Origin: Pholis gunnellus
Taxonomy: Eukaryota; Chordata; Actinopteri; Perciformes; Pholidae
Reading direction: 5' to 3'
NCBI GenBank assembly: GCA_910591455.2
Contig: OU342816.1
Span: forward strand, 3,953,476-4,017,475
Length of the DNA stretch: 64,000 bases
Below are positions 21,451-33,454 of the stretch, in pieces. Both the position numbers and the translations under genes were made by a program. How positions within the stretch are numbered: the first letter of the stretch is position 1; every line of letters starts with the position of its first letter. A model generated the notes under the pieces. The model saw only the letters and a list, made by a program, of their open reading frames with translations, made no database searches and was not told where the DNA came from.

Positions 21451-22324
21451 ACTGACTGTGTTACTATAATGTGCCAACAAACTTTGGGATTTCATCAGTG
21501 TTTAATTTTAATATTAGGAATTAATATAAATCATATGATACAAAAAAAACAATTCCCCAAAAAACAGGAGAAAATGATTGTGTTATTGAAATGTTAAACT
21601 CTTCTCTTTTTCTTAAAGGAACTCCTCTAATAATCTGTCAGTGAGTTTTACTTGCAGCAGCTGTTTCCTGTTTGGACCTAAAATCCAGGTTAAAAATATG
21701 TTCAAACCGAAACAGAAATCCAGGTAAAAGTAAAAGTAAGAGGATGAGTTTTGACAGTGTCGGACCTCGACTGGCTGTGTAACCGTTACATCAGTGCTGC
21801 AAGACTTTTGATTACCCTCACAGCTGCTTAGCGATGTAGATCTCTCAGAAGTTTCTCATCACCTGGGACAGTCTGACTCAACGAACTTTGCCTCAGGGTC
21901 CAGCCCACCCAGCAGCTCACGCTTCCTGGCAGAGGAAAGAGGATGAAATTGGAGAATAGTGGAGTGAGAAAACCAGAAAATGACCTCTCGTCTGCCCTAG
22001 AAACTCATGCAAACTCATGAAGCATCAATGAGATTCTGTAGAAAGACATGCACACATCAGACTAATGGTTAGTTTGTGTTGCATTTGGCCAAACAGTTGA
22101 TGAACCCACAGTGCACCACCTGCCCAGACAGCGGACTGACAGAGTTAGTAGCTGGTAAAGTGTATAAAGGCATTTGTTTGATAGTACGTTCACCATAACT
22201 TTCATCTAAATTCGTCAAATACTGCAGCTTAGTCAGTGGCCCTATGCGTGGAACTATGACGCTCTCCATGGGTGTAGTTATGGCAGGAGTAAGGGAGGAA
22301 GAACAGCATGGATGGGCGTATCTT

Positions 22325-22400
22325 TGGGACACGAACACCGGTCTCCTGGTTGAAAGTCCTGTTTTTGTACTAAATCGTCTTACTCCCGGAGCATTCTGGT
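22325..22400 (+). repeat. Interspersed repeat family 2, fragment F
   Basis: A fragment with gaacaccggtctcctggttg and aaagtcctgtttttgta, matching the middle of copies D, E and M. Confidence 0.55.
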
Positions 22401-22521
22401 TTATATTGTAGCTACTTGTAAGCTTGGTGTGTCTCATCCAGACGCTAAAATGTGACAAAACGTCGGCAGTTGATGCAATGGAAATGAGAACGAGAGGTGG
22501 ACGATTTAAAATACTTTCACC

Positions 22522-22581
22522 GTAACATTAAGTTACGTTACGTAACTTAATGTTACCTATGTTACGTTACGTAACATAGGT
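22522..22581. repeat. Two adjacent perfect palindromes
   Basis: Positions 22522-22556 form an inverted repeat with 17-bp arms around a single T (left arm GTAACATTAAGTTACGT). Positions 22555-22581 form a second one with 13-bp arms around a T (left arm ACCTATGTTACGT). Both share the core TTACGTTACGTAA. The arms contain no mismatch. Either could extrude as a cruciform or serve as binding sites for a dimeric factor. Confidence 0.95.
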
Positions 22582-22599
22582 TATGTAATGTACTTTCGT

Positions 22600-22705
22600 A
22601 GCATACTTAACGTAACAAACATACTTATTTCCCTCCTACGATCTTTTGCTAAACCTAACCAAGTATTGTTGCCTAAAGTTGCCTAAAGCAGTGCATTCAT
22701 GTAAC
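22600..22705 (-). repeat. Interspersed repeat family 2, fragment (inverted)
   Basis: The landmarks cttttgctaaacctaaccaa, gttgcctaaagttgcctaaa and catgtaacgagcagacatg are the reverse order of copy A. It sits directly right of the palindromes. Confidence 0.6.
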
Positions 22706-23339
22706 GAGCAGACATGAACTCGTGTACAAGTGAGAGTGAGAACGTGTTGCACCTTTATAAGATGGCGATGAATCAAAGTCTGTGTTTTCAGATTGTTCTA
22801 GAGTCTAAAATCTATTGCAGCTGCGAGTTATTTATCATCTCAGTCACATTTTACACAGAGATCCGGAAAGTTCGTCAGAAAAGAAGGTTAACATTAAACC
22901 TGTTCAGACTTCTGACTCACAGCCTTACAAAAGCCACAGAAGATTCAGAAACACATGAGCTTTGCTGAAACATTGTGCTTCGGCTATCTTCACTTGTCTT
23001 TGTCAGAGAGTCACCTTTCTTGAATGGTTAAGATCGCACCTTGGAGTGAGGACACTTTCTGCTTGAGCCCCTCAGACACGATCGAGTTGTTATTTCCAGA
23101 TTTTAAGCTCCTTTTTTAAGGCTGCGTTTATCGTCACCAACCGAGATTTAGAGCGAAGCAAAGTGGGAAGAGATGGAGCTGCCGCTCTGAGAGGGAATGT
23201 AGCATAACACACAGGACAGAGGGGATGATGGGGAGAAAGAGTTTGTGTGATAAAGAGGTGTCTGAAATCTAATATCAGAAAGATTTATTTATTTTCTAGC
23301 ATCGAGGGGAAGGAGAGAAGAGGGCGTTAGAAATGGTTG

Positions 23340-23810
23340 GGGGAGTTTTAAGCATCGAGGTGCTGCGCTGAGAGATTTCACGGCCAGAGATTTTCAAGAA
23401 TACAAAAGTAGAAGAAAAAAAAAAGAGCTCTTTATATATTGTTTTCATTATCAATCCTCAAAACAAATTATTTTTTTTCACAGAGTGGGACGGGGATGGA
23501 GGGAGGGGTTAGTTGATTTTCCTTTTTTCTCTGTTTTTCCTCTTCTCTTTTCTCCTTATTTTTTCAACAGATGTAAAAATGATTGAAATCCCAGCAGGCC
23601 TCATTACCGCCGCCCCTCCAGAGAGCCGGGGCAGGGCTTAAGGTCTTCAAGTAACGATTGAAACATGATTTGTATTAAAGCCAACGATCTTCCTCGCCAG
23701 AGCATCAAATTAGCGAGAACCTCTGCTGAAGAAAGGAAGAGATATCGCCAAAACGTAATTGTGTCCGACGCCCCGAGACACGTGGAGAGCTCTCAAGGAA
23801 AAGTTTGCTT
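23340..23810. promoter_or_regulatory. Candidate conserved non-coding element
   Basis: A unique block free of simple repeats, apart from a T-rich run near 23520-23570, with mixed GC/AT composition. It contains catcaaattagcgagaacct and cgccaaaacgtaattgtgtc. It has no open frame of interest and no match to the repeat families here. The call is visual and needs cross-species alignment. Confidence 0.25.
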
Positions 23811-24254
23811 ACTGACACGGCTGTGATATTCAATACAAGTCCTCTCACAAGGACACAACGTCACACAGTCAAATGCAAAGGGAGCAGAATCATTCAGCCT
23901 CACACTTCACTACGAGGTGAGACTGTTTCCTCAACATTTTCTGCACTTGTCAGAGTCCATTAAAGCTGATAAGAGGAAGGTTGTTGTCAGTGTTTGATGC
24001 CGGGGATCACAGTCCCAGAGGAGGCCGCACACTGCCGTCTGTGTTTGAATAATCAAGGCTTTGTTTCTGCTGTTTGTTAATGGAAATGGTTTAACCTTAC
24101 AAATCCCAACCCTTTGCTTCACAGAACACTGTTTCCCGGAGCATCCCGTCTTCGAGTCGTTGGAAAACGCTCGAGGTCGTTGTTTAATATCTGATATTTA
24201 CTGAGGTTTTGTCAATCGAACCAAACCTTTCCTGCCTTACAAATTAAATATGTA

Positions 24255-24690
24255 TAACACTGTTTCACACTGGCTTTTGTTATCCAGCACTCGTAGCTGT
24301 AACTACGGAATATAATGCGCTGTAATTTGTAGATATTTTATGAAATCAAATTGTATATAATCCACGTAATCATGAACCACACAGAGTGGACAGCAGGGGC
24401 GATGTGTGGGTCAAACAAAAAAAACACTTTTCGCTCAGGAGATGGTCATTGATCTATTTGTCACATAACTTGCCTACTTCAGTAACGGCACTTACGTATT
24501 TTTCCGAAAGTTGTTTCGTTGCCTAACTCAGTAGTTTCCTGTGAAGACGGAAATGTATTTAGAAAAGACCGTAGACATGTAACGAGACGAGATTGACACG
24601 TGTTGCTGATCTTTCAAAGGAAAACGGAGTAACATTTCATAAGGTATAAGAAGCATTGCATGAGGATACGTTGTTTCACAACAGAACACA
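24255..24690 (-). repeat. Interspersed repeat family 2, copy G (inverted)
   Basis: A near full-length reversed copy with gctgtaatttgtagatattt, cacataacttgcctacttca, gttgcctaactcagtagttt, tgtgaagacggaaatg, gattgacacgtgttgctg and gcatgaggatacgttg. Confidence 0.8.
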
Positions 24691-24913
24691 TGTTGGGTTT
24701 TGCTCCAGTGATGTCACGGTGCGCTGACATCCTCTGGAGTACACCAGTACATCACTGCAGCGAGCTGAGCAGTTAAACCCCTGGAGGTCGGCAATAACAA
24801 GATTTTAAACCGGAAAGGTTTCTTTGCAGAGCCGTAATGACATTGTATAAGATGGGACGGATCAAACAAACACAGGACTTTCACAAAGGAGAGCGCTGTT
24901 TGTGTTTGCATGT

Positions 24914-24995
24914 TCTTCACCCAATGCCAGCTGGGTATCAGCTCCAGCCCCCCGCGACCCTGAACAGGATAAGCGGCTAAAGATAAAGGATGAAA
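24914..24995 (+). repeat. LINE/SINE 3'-tail-like fragment
   Basis: The text gctggtatcagctccagc-like sequence followed by ccccccgcgaccctgaacag and gataagcggctaaagataaa matches the tail of retroposons widespread in fish genomes. Only the tail is present, so the copy is truncated at its 5' end. Family assignment is from memory. Confidence 0.55.
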
Positions 24996-25539
24996 TCATC
25001 CTCTGATTCTCATAACTCTGTAAACCACCATCTATCCGTCGTCCATTTTTAATCTTCATCAACAATATATCCTTTGACTCCCATCCCTCATCTCAAGGCC
25101 TCCTGCATTGGTTCGCAGAAATTGAACAGTGAAATCCCATCAGAAGGGAATGAGAGTGAGAAATCTGTAAAATCAGAACTTAGTGAAAATCATGATTTGA
25201 GATCTGCACATCTATGAATACTTTTTGCATATTTTGTCTTCCATCTTTCCCTTTTCTTTCTTCCCTCCCATGGGTCTCTTCCTGTCGTTCACCCTCCCGC
25301 TCTTCTTTTTCTCCCTCTCTCCCCAGTTTGACCCTGAGGCCAGGCAGTGAGTCCAGAGAGGATAGAAGAAGTAGAAGAAGAGTGCGATGGGAAGCGAAAA
25401 AAGGGAGAGAAAAGAAAAATAACTCTCTTGTCACTCACTCTTCTCCTCCTCCTTCCTCCTGCTCCTCACGTCTCCTTTCTCTCCCGGTTTGTCTGTGTGA
25501 ATGAGAAGCTTTGAAGGGGAGAAAAAGGAGTCGGTATCG

Positions 25540-25760
25540 ATTGGCCCTCTGAAAGATGCAGCCCGAGCAGCCAGACCCCCGCCGCATTGTGAACGCACCT
25601 CCCACCTCTATCACACCGGCGGATCGATACGAGGGGCCGCGAGTGAATTCAGTGTGGAGGGCTGGAGGAGAAAGACGAGGAGGAGGAGGAGGAGGAGAGG
25701 GGGAGGAAGGAGGAGTGATGAGCAGAATCACTGAGAGGCTGATTGACAGGCTGACATAAA
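25540..25760. promoter_or_regulatory. Candidate regulatory or exonic block
   Basis: A GC-rich unique block (gaaagatgcagcccgagcag, cacaccggcggatcgatacg) precedes a GAG-rich run. A 67-codon plus frame starts at ATG 25557 (MQPEQPDPRRIVNAPP), but no splice context or family supports it. I regard a conserved non-coding element as equally likely. Confidence 0.2.
25676..25715. repeat. (GAG)n low-complexity tract
   Basis: An imperfect GAG/AGG trinucleotide run. Confidence 0.9.
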
Positions 25761-25891
25761 ACAGTATCCGACATCATGAAGGAAAGTTCCTGTTTGGCCA
25801 GTTTGGGGAAGGTTTTTCTTTTACAAATGAATGAATATGAACATTTAATAGAAAATGATTTCTTGCATTGAAAAGCAGCTCACAACCCATG

Positions 25892-25894
<3 letters not shown>

Positions 25895-25922
<28 letters not shown>
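25895..25922. repeat. (AT)n microsatellite
   Basis: A perfect AT run of about fourteen units. Confidence 0.95.
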
Positions 25923-26184
25923 GCTAGGAGGAAGTATCTGTCAACTCCACCACACAAGTCAGGATTCAGAAATGATCAGACGTGAGATCTCTGCAACAAA
26001 ACACTGCAACGCAAGAGCAGCATGTTTAAGATTCATCCACTATGAGGAGATTTATTTTCCTACAGTGGTTAAAACAAGAGAAAATTACATGACAAAGCTG
26101 AATACTTATATTACTTACATAGATTAGTACTGAATATGTTATTATAAGTTTGATATCTCACAAAAAAGTTGCTCCTCGTTTCCT

Positions 26185-26300
26185 TTGAAAGTCTTTTCAA
26201 TTAACTTTCTGCCTTCACAGGAAACATACAACTTAGTTAGGTTTGGAAAAAGATTGTGAAATACTGAGTTAGTTAATACTTAGTTCAAACTATGCAATTT
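26185..26300 (+). repeat. Interspersed repeat family 2, fragment H
   Basis: It contains aactttctgccttcacagga and acttagttaggtttggaaaa. Only the middle part of the family is present. Confidence 0.65.
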
Positions 26301-26399
26301 TTAAACATAATAATGTATTGCTGCAGTCAGAATGTCTCAAATAAAACTCTTTGTTTCATCATCGTTCTCTGTGAAGAAAAGCCTGGTTATCATTTCACC

Positions 26400-26735
26400 A
26401 GTGGAGGATCTTGGAATGAACTCGTTAGGTGAGAGTGTGAAGGCAGCCGAGGCAGAAAAAGCACAGAGAGAGCCTGACCCTGCCGGTTGGTGGATTATGA
26501 CTTTATCCAGTGCTAATGAGGGCGGCTCAGCTCTGAAGCCCTTCTCCAAATCAATAAAGAGAGCTAATAAGAGCCGGGGCTGTTACGGGCTTACCCAGAG
26601 ATCACAGCAGGCAGGAGGGAGGACAGCACGCCCAAGCTGGTGGACATTACCGAGGATAAGAGAGAGAGGAGCCCCCTGGGAGGAGAGGGGTCTGTCTGCG
26701 TGGGAGTGGTGGGATTTATCCCAAATCAAATAAAT
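26400..26735. promoter_or_regulatory. Candidate conserved non-coding element
   Basis: A unique block with gactttatccagtgctaatg and caataaagagagctaataag in a purine-rich setting. A 133-codon plus frame (26332-26733) crosses it but has no recognisable domain. The call is low confidence. Confidence 0.2.
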
Positions 26736-26883
26736 GTATACGTACATTAAAACATGCACAGTTTGCATATACAGTAGAAATGCTATATATTTGTGTTGGC
26801 TAGTTTCGTATTATGCTAGTTTAATACTAAATAATATTGTGTTTTCTGTTGTTTTTTTTAAACTAAAATACACATTTTTTAAA

Positions 26884-27130
26884 GGTTCAATGATGAGCAA
26901 ACCAGTCCCGGGTTCGATCCCCGGTCCAGTCAGGCCTTTCTTTCCTGCCCATGTAGCCCCCGCTTCATGCTGGGAATGTGGGGGCTGCATCAGAAGGTGA
27001 ATCTGGAGTAAAACCAAATCAAATCTGCAGAAAATTAAAAACATCTCATTTCCATTCCCTGGTTACCAACTTGATGAACAGCTGATCCGCTGTGGCGACC
27101 CCTCACAAGAGGAGAAGCAAAACTAATCTT
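26884..27130 (+). repeat. tRNA-derived SINE
   Basis: Its left part carries cccgggttcgatccccggtc, a good Pol III B box (GGTTCGATCC). Its right part, ggttaccaacttgatgaaca followed by gctgatccgctgtggcgacc, is a tail typical of fish SINEs. No tRNA acceptor stem or anticodon arm is formed, so it is not a tRNA gene. An A-rich end follows near 27110-27140. Confidence 0.8.
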
Positions 27131-27413
27131 TTAAAAAGAGAGGATTGTTTTCACAGAGAGCATATGTCCCCATGCAGCCTGTAGTTTCCTGCAGTTTGCT
27201 GGAATGCAAATAAGCTGTTGATTGTGTGTTTACTATTTTATATATACAGAATAATAAATGGTTAAACTACACCGTGTTCTGCTGCAAATGGCTTTTTTAA
27301 AGCCTTGAAAGAGGAGTCTATGCTGAAAATATGCTTTAGTACTAACGCAGGATTGATGCATCGAGACATCGAGGTTGGCCAATACTGCAATCAGGCAGCT
27401 ATGTGGGCCTACC

Positions 27414-27424
27414 AACACACACAC

Positions 27425-27513
<89 letters not shown>
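27414..27513. repeat. (AC)n microsatellite
   Basis: A run of about 100 bp with one GC interruption. Confidence 0.95.
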
Positions 27514-27516
<3 letters not shown>

Positions 27517-27827
27517 ACACATTATTAAACACACAATGCAATGTCTCAGCATCTCTGAGAGGAGACACACAGCAGACTCTGTGGCTGACAGTTTTCGGAT
27601 GTAAAATATTCGGATCATAAGTGGCAGTGAGAAAGAGGGAGAGGCTGGAAGAGAGACTTGTTTTTTTTATCAGCAAACATTTCCTCTTTCTTTGTTGTCC
27701 ATTGCAGATTGAAGTGTCACCCCCCCCACCCAAACCCCAGGCCCTCATGGGGGAGGTGGAAGTGAGTGTGAGTGTGTTGATCAAGCCTTGATCAAGCCTT
27801 AATGCAGAGATCTACACCCCCTCCATC

Positions 27828-27830
<3 letters not shown>

Positions 27831-27893
<63 letters not shown>
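27831..27893. repeat. (CA)n microsatellite
   Basis: A perfect run of about 63 bp. Confidence 0.95.
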
Positions 27894-27896
<3 letters not shown>

Positions 27897-28029
27897 CCAC
27901 TTTGGCCTGATCTATGCAAACACCATCTCTGCATGGTAAACAGCCTCCTCCCCTCTCATGACGGAGAGGAATGAGCAGACAGGGAGGGGTGACAGACACA
28001 AGAAGAGGGAGAGGAATATGGGGAGAGAA

Positions 28030-28680
28030 CAAAACAAGTGGATGGAAGAGTGTGAGAGCGTCCTCAGTTTGAATCCATCACTTTAAATCTGATCATGGCT
28101 TTGGCTTCAGCAGGATCATGGAGAGAATTCTGGCCCAATTTGCATGAAACTTTGTAGAACATGATGGAGTGGATTGGCTACGCCCAATGTCTAATGGCAA
28201 GAATTCAATATTCTATCAAATACAGTAAAAATATGCATTGATGAGAATATTTATTGAGGGATCGACAGATATTGAGAATGATGAGTGTCCCTGAAGCTGA
28301 CTAATTACTTTGATGAAGGTACAATGATATAGAATAGAAATAGAAAACTCTACCTCTCTCACAACAGATGCCAAATATCGCACAAGCCTCACAGTCCTGA
28401 CATGTTTGCAAAAAGCCATTTTGCTATAATGTTTGAATGCTAAAAGTCCATTACTTTAAGAGATCGGCAGAAAGCAGAAATGTGGCTGAAAACGGCTTGA
28501 AAAAAAGGTGGAGAAACAAGTTAGAGACGGAAGGAAAAGAACATCGAAAAACGAAGACAGGGATGGAGAAAGACCGGACGAGATAGAGGAAGATGGATCA
28601 AATTACAGGGGGGAGTGAGAGAAAATGGTAGAGAGAAAAACAGAGGAGCGAGGGCAGAAAATGGAGAAGTGGGTAACAGC
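28030..28680. other. Non-coding unique sequence
   Basis: No gene is supported. The sequence is AT-rich and grades into purine-rich DNA toward the GA tract. Confidence 0.45.
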
Positions 28681-28738
28681 AAGAAGAAGAGAGGGAGACA
28701 GAGAGAGACAGAGAGAGAGAGAGGGAGACAGAGAGACA

Positions 28739-28769
<31 letters not shown>

Positions 28770-28795
28770 GGAGACAGAGAGAGACAGAGAGAGTG
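28681..28795. repeat. GA/GACA low-complexity tract
   Basis: A purine tract of gagagaga and gagacaga units gives spurious Arg/Glu-rich ORFs. Confidence 0.9.
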
Positions 28796-28844
28796 AGATG
28801 GATGTAGAGAAATTGTGAGGGAGAGAGAGCCAGCCAGGCGCGGG

Positions 28845-29195
28845 GTTAAAATTCTTTCAGATCAGGTACACATAATAGGCCTCGTTAATATTCATAGTTT
28901 CCTCAGGTACAGCGAAGGTTAAATTTTACTTACTTTTCAACTCTCATTACTAATACATGACGGCAATAAGAATATTCAAAGCGGACGGGTGACCAAAGGT
29001 TGATGAGAACCGTACCTTTCCTCTGACATTTAAACACATTACCATTTCAGGGCTCCTTCCTCTCAATCGCGTCCGCCAGAATAAATTGCCGGCTAATCAG
29101 GACTCGCCCTGCGCGCCCGGCCTGAATGATGATATGAGTCCACCCCTCCTCCATTAGGACCCGCTCTCATTATGTGGGAAAAGAGAGAGTCAAAG
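28845..29195. promoter_or_regulatory. Candidate conserved non-coding element
   Basis: A long unique block without simple repeats, including aataggcctcgttaatattc, ctctcattactaatacatga, cagaataaattgccggctaa and tcctccattaggacccgctc. Its mix of GC-rich stretches with TAAT/ATTA motifs resembles vertebrate developmental enhancers. Conservation has not been tested. Confidence 0.3.
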
Positions 29196-29216
29196 AGTGT
29201 GTGTGAGAGGACTTGA

Positions 29217-29328
29217 TAGATCTATCTATCCATCTATCCGTCTATCCGTCTGTCCGTCTGTCCGTCTGTCCGTCTGTCTGTCTGTCTATCTATCATCCAT
29301 CATCCTATATCCCTCCATCCATCCATCT
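29217..29328. repeat. (TCTA)n/(TCTG)n tetranucleotide repeat
   Basis: Interleaved tcta, tccg and tctg tetramers, ending in tccatccatc. Confidence 0.9.
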
Positions 29329-29469
29329 GAGCAGAAGTGTGTTATTTGCAGAGCTTTTATGGGATGAAATCCATGAATCATGCAAACATGTTTAACTTGT
29401 AGCTGAATTAGGTTTCACTTTTGTTTACATGTACACAGATAAAAAATTGGCATTAAGATGTTGTTGCAC

Positions 29470-29580
29470 GTACAATAACAAGCGTAGTTGTCGTCAAATC
29501 AGTCGCAGTTAGCAACAAAACCACTTAGTTAGGTTTAGGAAAAACATCGTTATTAGGCTCATAAATAAGCACATTTTCAA
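29470..29580 (+). repeat. Interspersed repeat family 2, fragment I
   Basis: Contains caaaaccacttagttaggtt followed by taggaaaaacatcgtta. Confidence 0.6.
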
Positions 29581-29969
29581 AATAATATTAAAATAATAAT
29601 TTCAAAATAAATTGTAAACACTTTTGGACACAATTGTTCATTTTGACAATGGTCCCATTTTACTGCTACTCTGACACATCCTAACTTGATATGATTTATT
29701 GATGTTGAAATGCTGCACATTCAGGGAACATATGTACAAACGAGAGCTGCCAGAACCCTCAAAATGTCCGATGAGAAGTATTCAGATTGAACGTGTCAGC
29801 GCGTGTCCGTGTGAGACCGCGTCCTTGACACGACGGTGAACAAACAGGGACAAAGCTCTCTCCATCAGGGCCGATCAGCGTCAGAGTCGCCCGACATGAC
29901 ATGGAAGCGTCTGTCGCCCCGAGGCAGTCACCACGGCAACAGGAGGGATGACAGGAGAGTAGAGCGAGA

Positions 29970-30018
29970 GAGGATGAGAGGATGAGAGGATGAGAGGATG
30001 AGAGGAAGAGAGGAAGAG
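29970..30018. repeat. 10-bp repeat gaggatgaga
   Basis: Four to five tandem units of gaggatgaga, decaying into gaggaagaga. Confidence 0.85.
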
Positions 30019-30049
30019 GGCAGGTGACAGAGGCAGGAAACACACACAC

Positions 30050-31095
30050 CTGCACAGACTACCACAGTTTGTATTGATATACTTTATAGATGAGCATGCA
30101 TTCCCTGAATGTCTTAACTTGACCTTGTGAGCTTCATTATGTTGCCCGAGAGCATCAACGTGTTTCCACTTTTACTGATTGTCTTGCATCAAATTGCATC
30201 AATTTGGTCCACAAAAGTATGAAAATATACACACAATCAAAACCAACTGCAAAAAGTTTGAAAATAAGTGGATTCCAGGCTCTAAACCAAGATAACGGGA
30301 GCATTCAGGGTCATCAGGTGTGTAAACATTCAGCATCGTCCTTCATACTCAAACAGAAGTGAGCACCAACTCAGACCAAACAGCTGACAGTCTTGGAGAT
30401 CTGCGAGTTTTCTTCTGTCTCCCCGAACTCGTAAACCCTGAAGTTTCTAACTTTATCTCCGGTTCTTGTTGGTTTTTTTCGCGCAGGGTTCGAGGCTCTC
30501 GCAGTTCGTTTGGACTTGAGTGACAGCCGATGGGTGTTTGAAGATGTGCGACAGCGGCCGTTTTTTACTGCGATGGCGCTTGTCGTGTGATTTCTCCAGC
30601 GTGGAACTTCAAGGCTTTCTTTGAAGTGATCAAAGTGAAACAGTGATGATGTCAAATCGTCCTTCCGGACAGAGTTTGAGGCGGCCATCATCCGTCCGTC
30701 AACCCGCACCTCCTTCTTCGCTCCACTTGTTAGAAGCTTGTGGACGACAACAGGTTCTGGTCCAAAAGTCCTTCAGTTTACATCCATTGAAACCACATTC
30801 TATAATATGCTCCTCTGCACAGAAGGAGCTGTTGTCTTTACTCTCTGCAAACATTCGCTAAGTGTGTTTTCATGCAAGTATTCCTTTGAGTCTGATCCTG
30901 GTTTTCATCGGTTTTGGGATATGATGGATGAAACCAGGCTTTGTGGCTCTTTGTATACATGATTCTACCATTATCCAGATTTATGTTCGTCTGCATCGCT
31001 GCATGTTGGACTTTTTTCTCATCCAGCAGTTCAGGATGAACCCAGTTTATTAACTTCTACACAACTTCAGTGGAGAACAAACCTGTCAACACTCT
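30050..31095. other. Non-coding unique sequence
   Basis: No gene is supported. A GC-richer patch (30470-30660) contains several CpG dinucleotides (cgcgcagggttcgaggctct) and could be regulatory. Confidence 0.4.
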
Positions 31096-31270
31096 CTCAC
31101 TCCCAACTCGTCAAATACCGACGCTCATGCGTGGTGTCTTTTCAAAATAAAGTCCCGCGTTCACAAGGAAACATACAGTTTCCACTAGTTACATAAGTAG
31201 TGTCTGTTCAAAATAAACTTCCATCTTAACAGGAAACGTACAGTTTCCACTCGTTAAATGCATAGTGTCT
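31095..31270 (+). repeat. Interspersed repeat family 2, fragment J, internally duplicated
   Basis: The unit cttttcaaaataaagtccc ... aggaaacatacagtttccac appears twice in a row (about 31138-31186 and 31205-31253), so this copy carries a roughly 67-bp tandem duplication. Confidence 0.65.
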
Positions 31271-31539
31271 ACCCTCCAGTACTTTATATAAGTATTTCTA
31301 AACCAGGAGAAAGATTGATCAAAAGTGACATGATGCAATGCAGCAGTGTGTGTTGCACTTTAGTCTTAAACTATGTGCCTGACAGGTGATATCTGGGAAG
31401 TGAGCTTAAAATAGAATGAAAAAATTCCCTTAATAGATAACGATGTTGCAGCTTCCCGTGCCCACAAAGCGTGCATCTATCCGTCCGTCCACCTCGGCGT
31501 CTCCTCCTCCTCTCGCCTGAATCCCTGCACGCCTGTTTG

Positions 31540-31790
31540 TCACTTAAACGAAAGCTCGCAGACTGACAGGCCGATATCCGAGTCTTTAAAAACGAAACTA
31601 CCAGCAAATTAATTTTTCATCCTTTCTTATCAGTGACTGATGGGCCGCCGGGTCCCTCCCAAAAACCCTTCTGTGTCCCCCCGGGCATCTCCTGCAGCCC
31701 GGGAACCAAGGTTTTTCATCCTAAACGGTGGTAAATGGCTCGCCGCACAAATAATGCATAAACAGCTGTTTTGCCCAAGTAAGTTATCCT
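31540..31790. promoter_or_regulatory. Candidate conserved non-coding element
   Basis: A unique block with caggccgatatccgagtctt, accagcaaattaatttttca, cggtggtaaatggctcgccg and ataatgcataaacagctgtt. There are no repeats and no open frame. It reads like an enhancer-type element. Confidence 0.3.
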
Positions 31791-31808
31791 CTTAAAAGAT
31801 TCAGAACC

Positions 31809-31828
31809 CTCTCTCTCTCTCTCTCTCT
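31809..31828. repeat. (CT)n microsatellite
   Basis: A CT run of about ten units in a pyrimidine-rich region. Confidence 0.9.
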
Positions 31829-33454
31829 GCCATCCCACAGTCTCCTGCTCTCTCTCTGCCTATCTCCCTCACTCAGTTAATTCATCAATTTCTTATGATA
31901 GCAACAGTTCTGCTCGGCGTGGGTGTTTAAGTACCAATTAGGGGGGCGGGTTCCCCTCGGCCCGTTCTGCCACACCTCTCCTCCTCCTCTTACAACGCTA
32001 CTCTTCCTCTCTTGCCTCTATTCCACTCCTCCTCTGTCCATTTTACTTGTAATTTATTTATTTTTTGTTGGTAACTCCCCAGCTGCAACCCGTCCCCTCT
32101 TCTTTTCCACACCACGAGTCCTCCGTCCTTCACGTCGATCAAATCTCTCCTCTCGTCTCAGAAGTCCACATCGGAGAGATTTTCTCGAGTCTTTAACTTT
32201 TTAGTACTTTGAATTATTCATCCCAGATAATCGCTGATCAAAAGGCAGAAAAACACACATCAATCAGGAGGAACTTGTAGTGGGTGGCCTCCTCCAGCCA
32301 GCACAACCCAGGGACAACTTTTACTTTTGTTTTTTTCTAAGTTGCCTGCTTTGCTTGATGCTCGGAAAGCGGCGCCTCCTTCAGACTTTCAGAAGGGTTA
32401 AAGTCGGACACGATCTTGTGTTTGCAGTTGGTTTTACACCGATTCAAGAAAACACTGATAGAAACAGATGGCGGCTTCCTTAAACATGTCAGAGGATCTT
32501 CTTTTCTCTCTTTCTTCAGAAGAAAATGTGTATAAATGTGAGTTTTGATCATGGGGGAGGATGAAGAGACTCTTTTTTCTCTCTCTAGCAGTCCTGGCAT
32601 GTACGATTAGGAAGCACAGGAGGTTTGCAGGCCACCATCTTTGATTTGTGAAGTGCTGCCACTTGGCCTCGCCGTCGTCTTCAAGCTAAGAGACGGAGGA
32701 AGCTGAGACCGTTGTGTCTCGAGTCTCTGGAGCCTCTCAGATGTCGCTGCCAAACGTCACGAGAAAACGCTGCTGCCAACCAGAACACAAGCCGACATAT
32801 AACACAGAACTGTGTGAGGCGTCTTTGTAGAGAACCAAAGAGAAATCAGAAACATAATTACAAATATTGTTTACATTTAAAAGAAAGAAGTGAAGTAAAA
32901 CCGTAGCAATGATAGTATCGGCTACAATTTGATAGGTCGTAGTTGGTAACTCTAAACCAAAACCTGCCATTTATAAGCACTATATCAATATTTAAATGGT
33001 TTATAATGATGCAAATTATGATGCATTTATGATGCAAATTTAAAAAAGTTATTCCCGTTGCAAAAGCTCAGAAAAGCCCTGGATGATTGAAGGCCTTTAT
33101 TGTCTGAAGAACACAGAAGACGTTGCTCTGGTCGCTTTTTCCAACATTGTGATTGACTTTGTGTTTCCTGCTGAGGACAAGAAAAGATTGTCAAATAATC
33201 CACGTAAGGTTTGTCACTTGTTATATTTCTACCGCCTGGTACCATTAAAAAGAGTTATACAAAAAGATGACTGTGATGAAAAAAAAGATCTTGAAAGTCA
33301 AAATAGTGAGTTAGTGTCTAGAGTTTCTGATTGTTTTGAGACGATAAGTCGTTATTTTGAAATGCTACCGCATTATGTTCTATTGACGTAGCTTCTCATT
33401 ATAATCAATTAAAGGATCTTTTTTTATCATCACAGTGACAGAAATGTGCTTCCA

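Noticed and set aside
22069..22458. 129-codon minus-strand frame
   Set aside because: It runs through a fragment of repeat family 2 and unrelated DNA, with no domain.
26884..26960. A tRNA gene
   Set aside because: A B box is present but no acceptor stem, anticodon arm or terminator fits. The following tail is that of a SINE.
33083..33391. 102-codon plus-strand frame starting at an ATG
   Set aside because: Composition is plausible, but I recognise no family and see no splice or poly(A) context. It is left out for lack of support.
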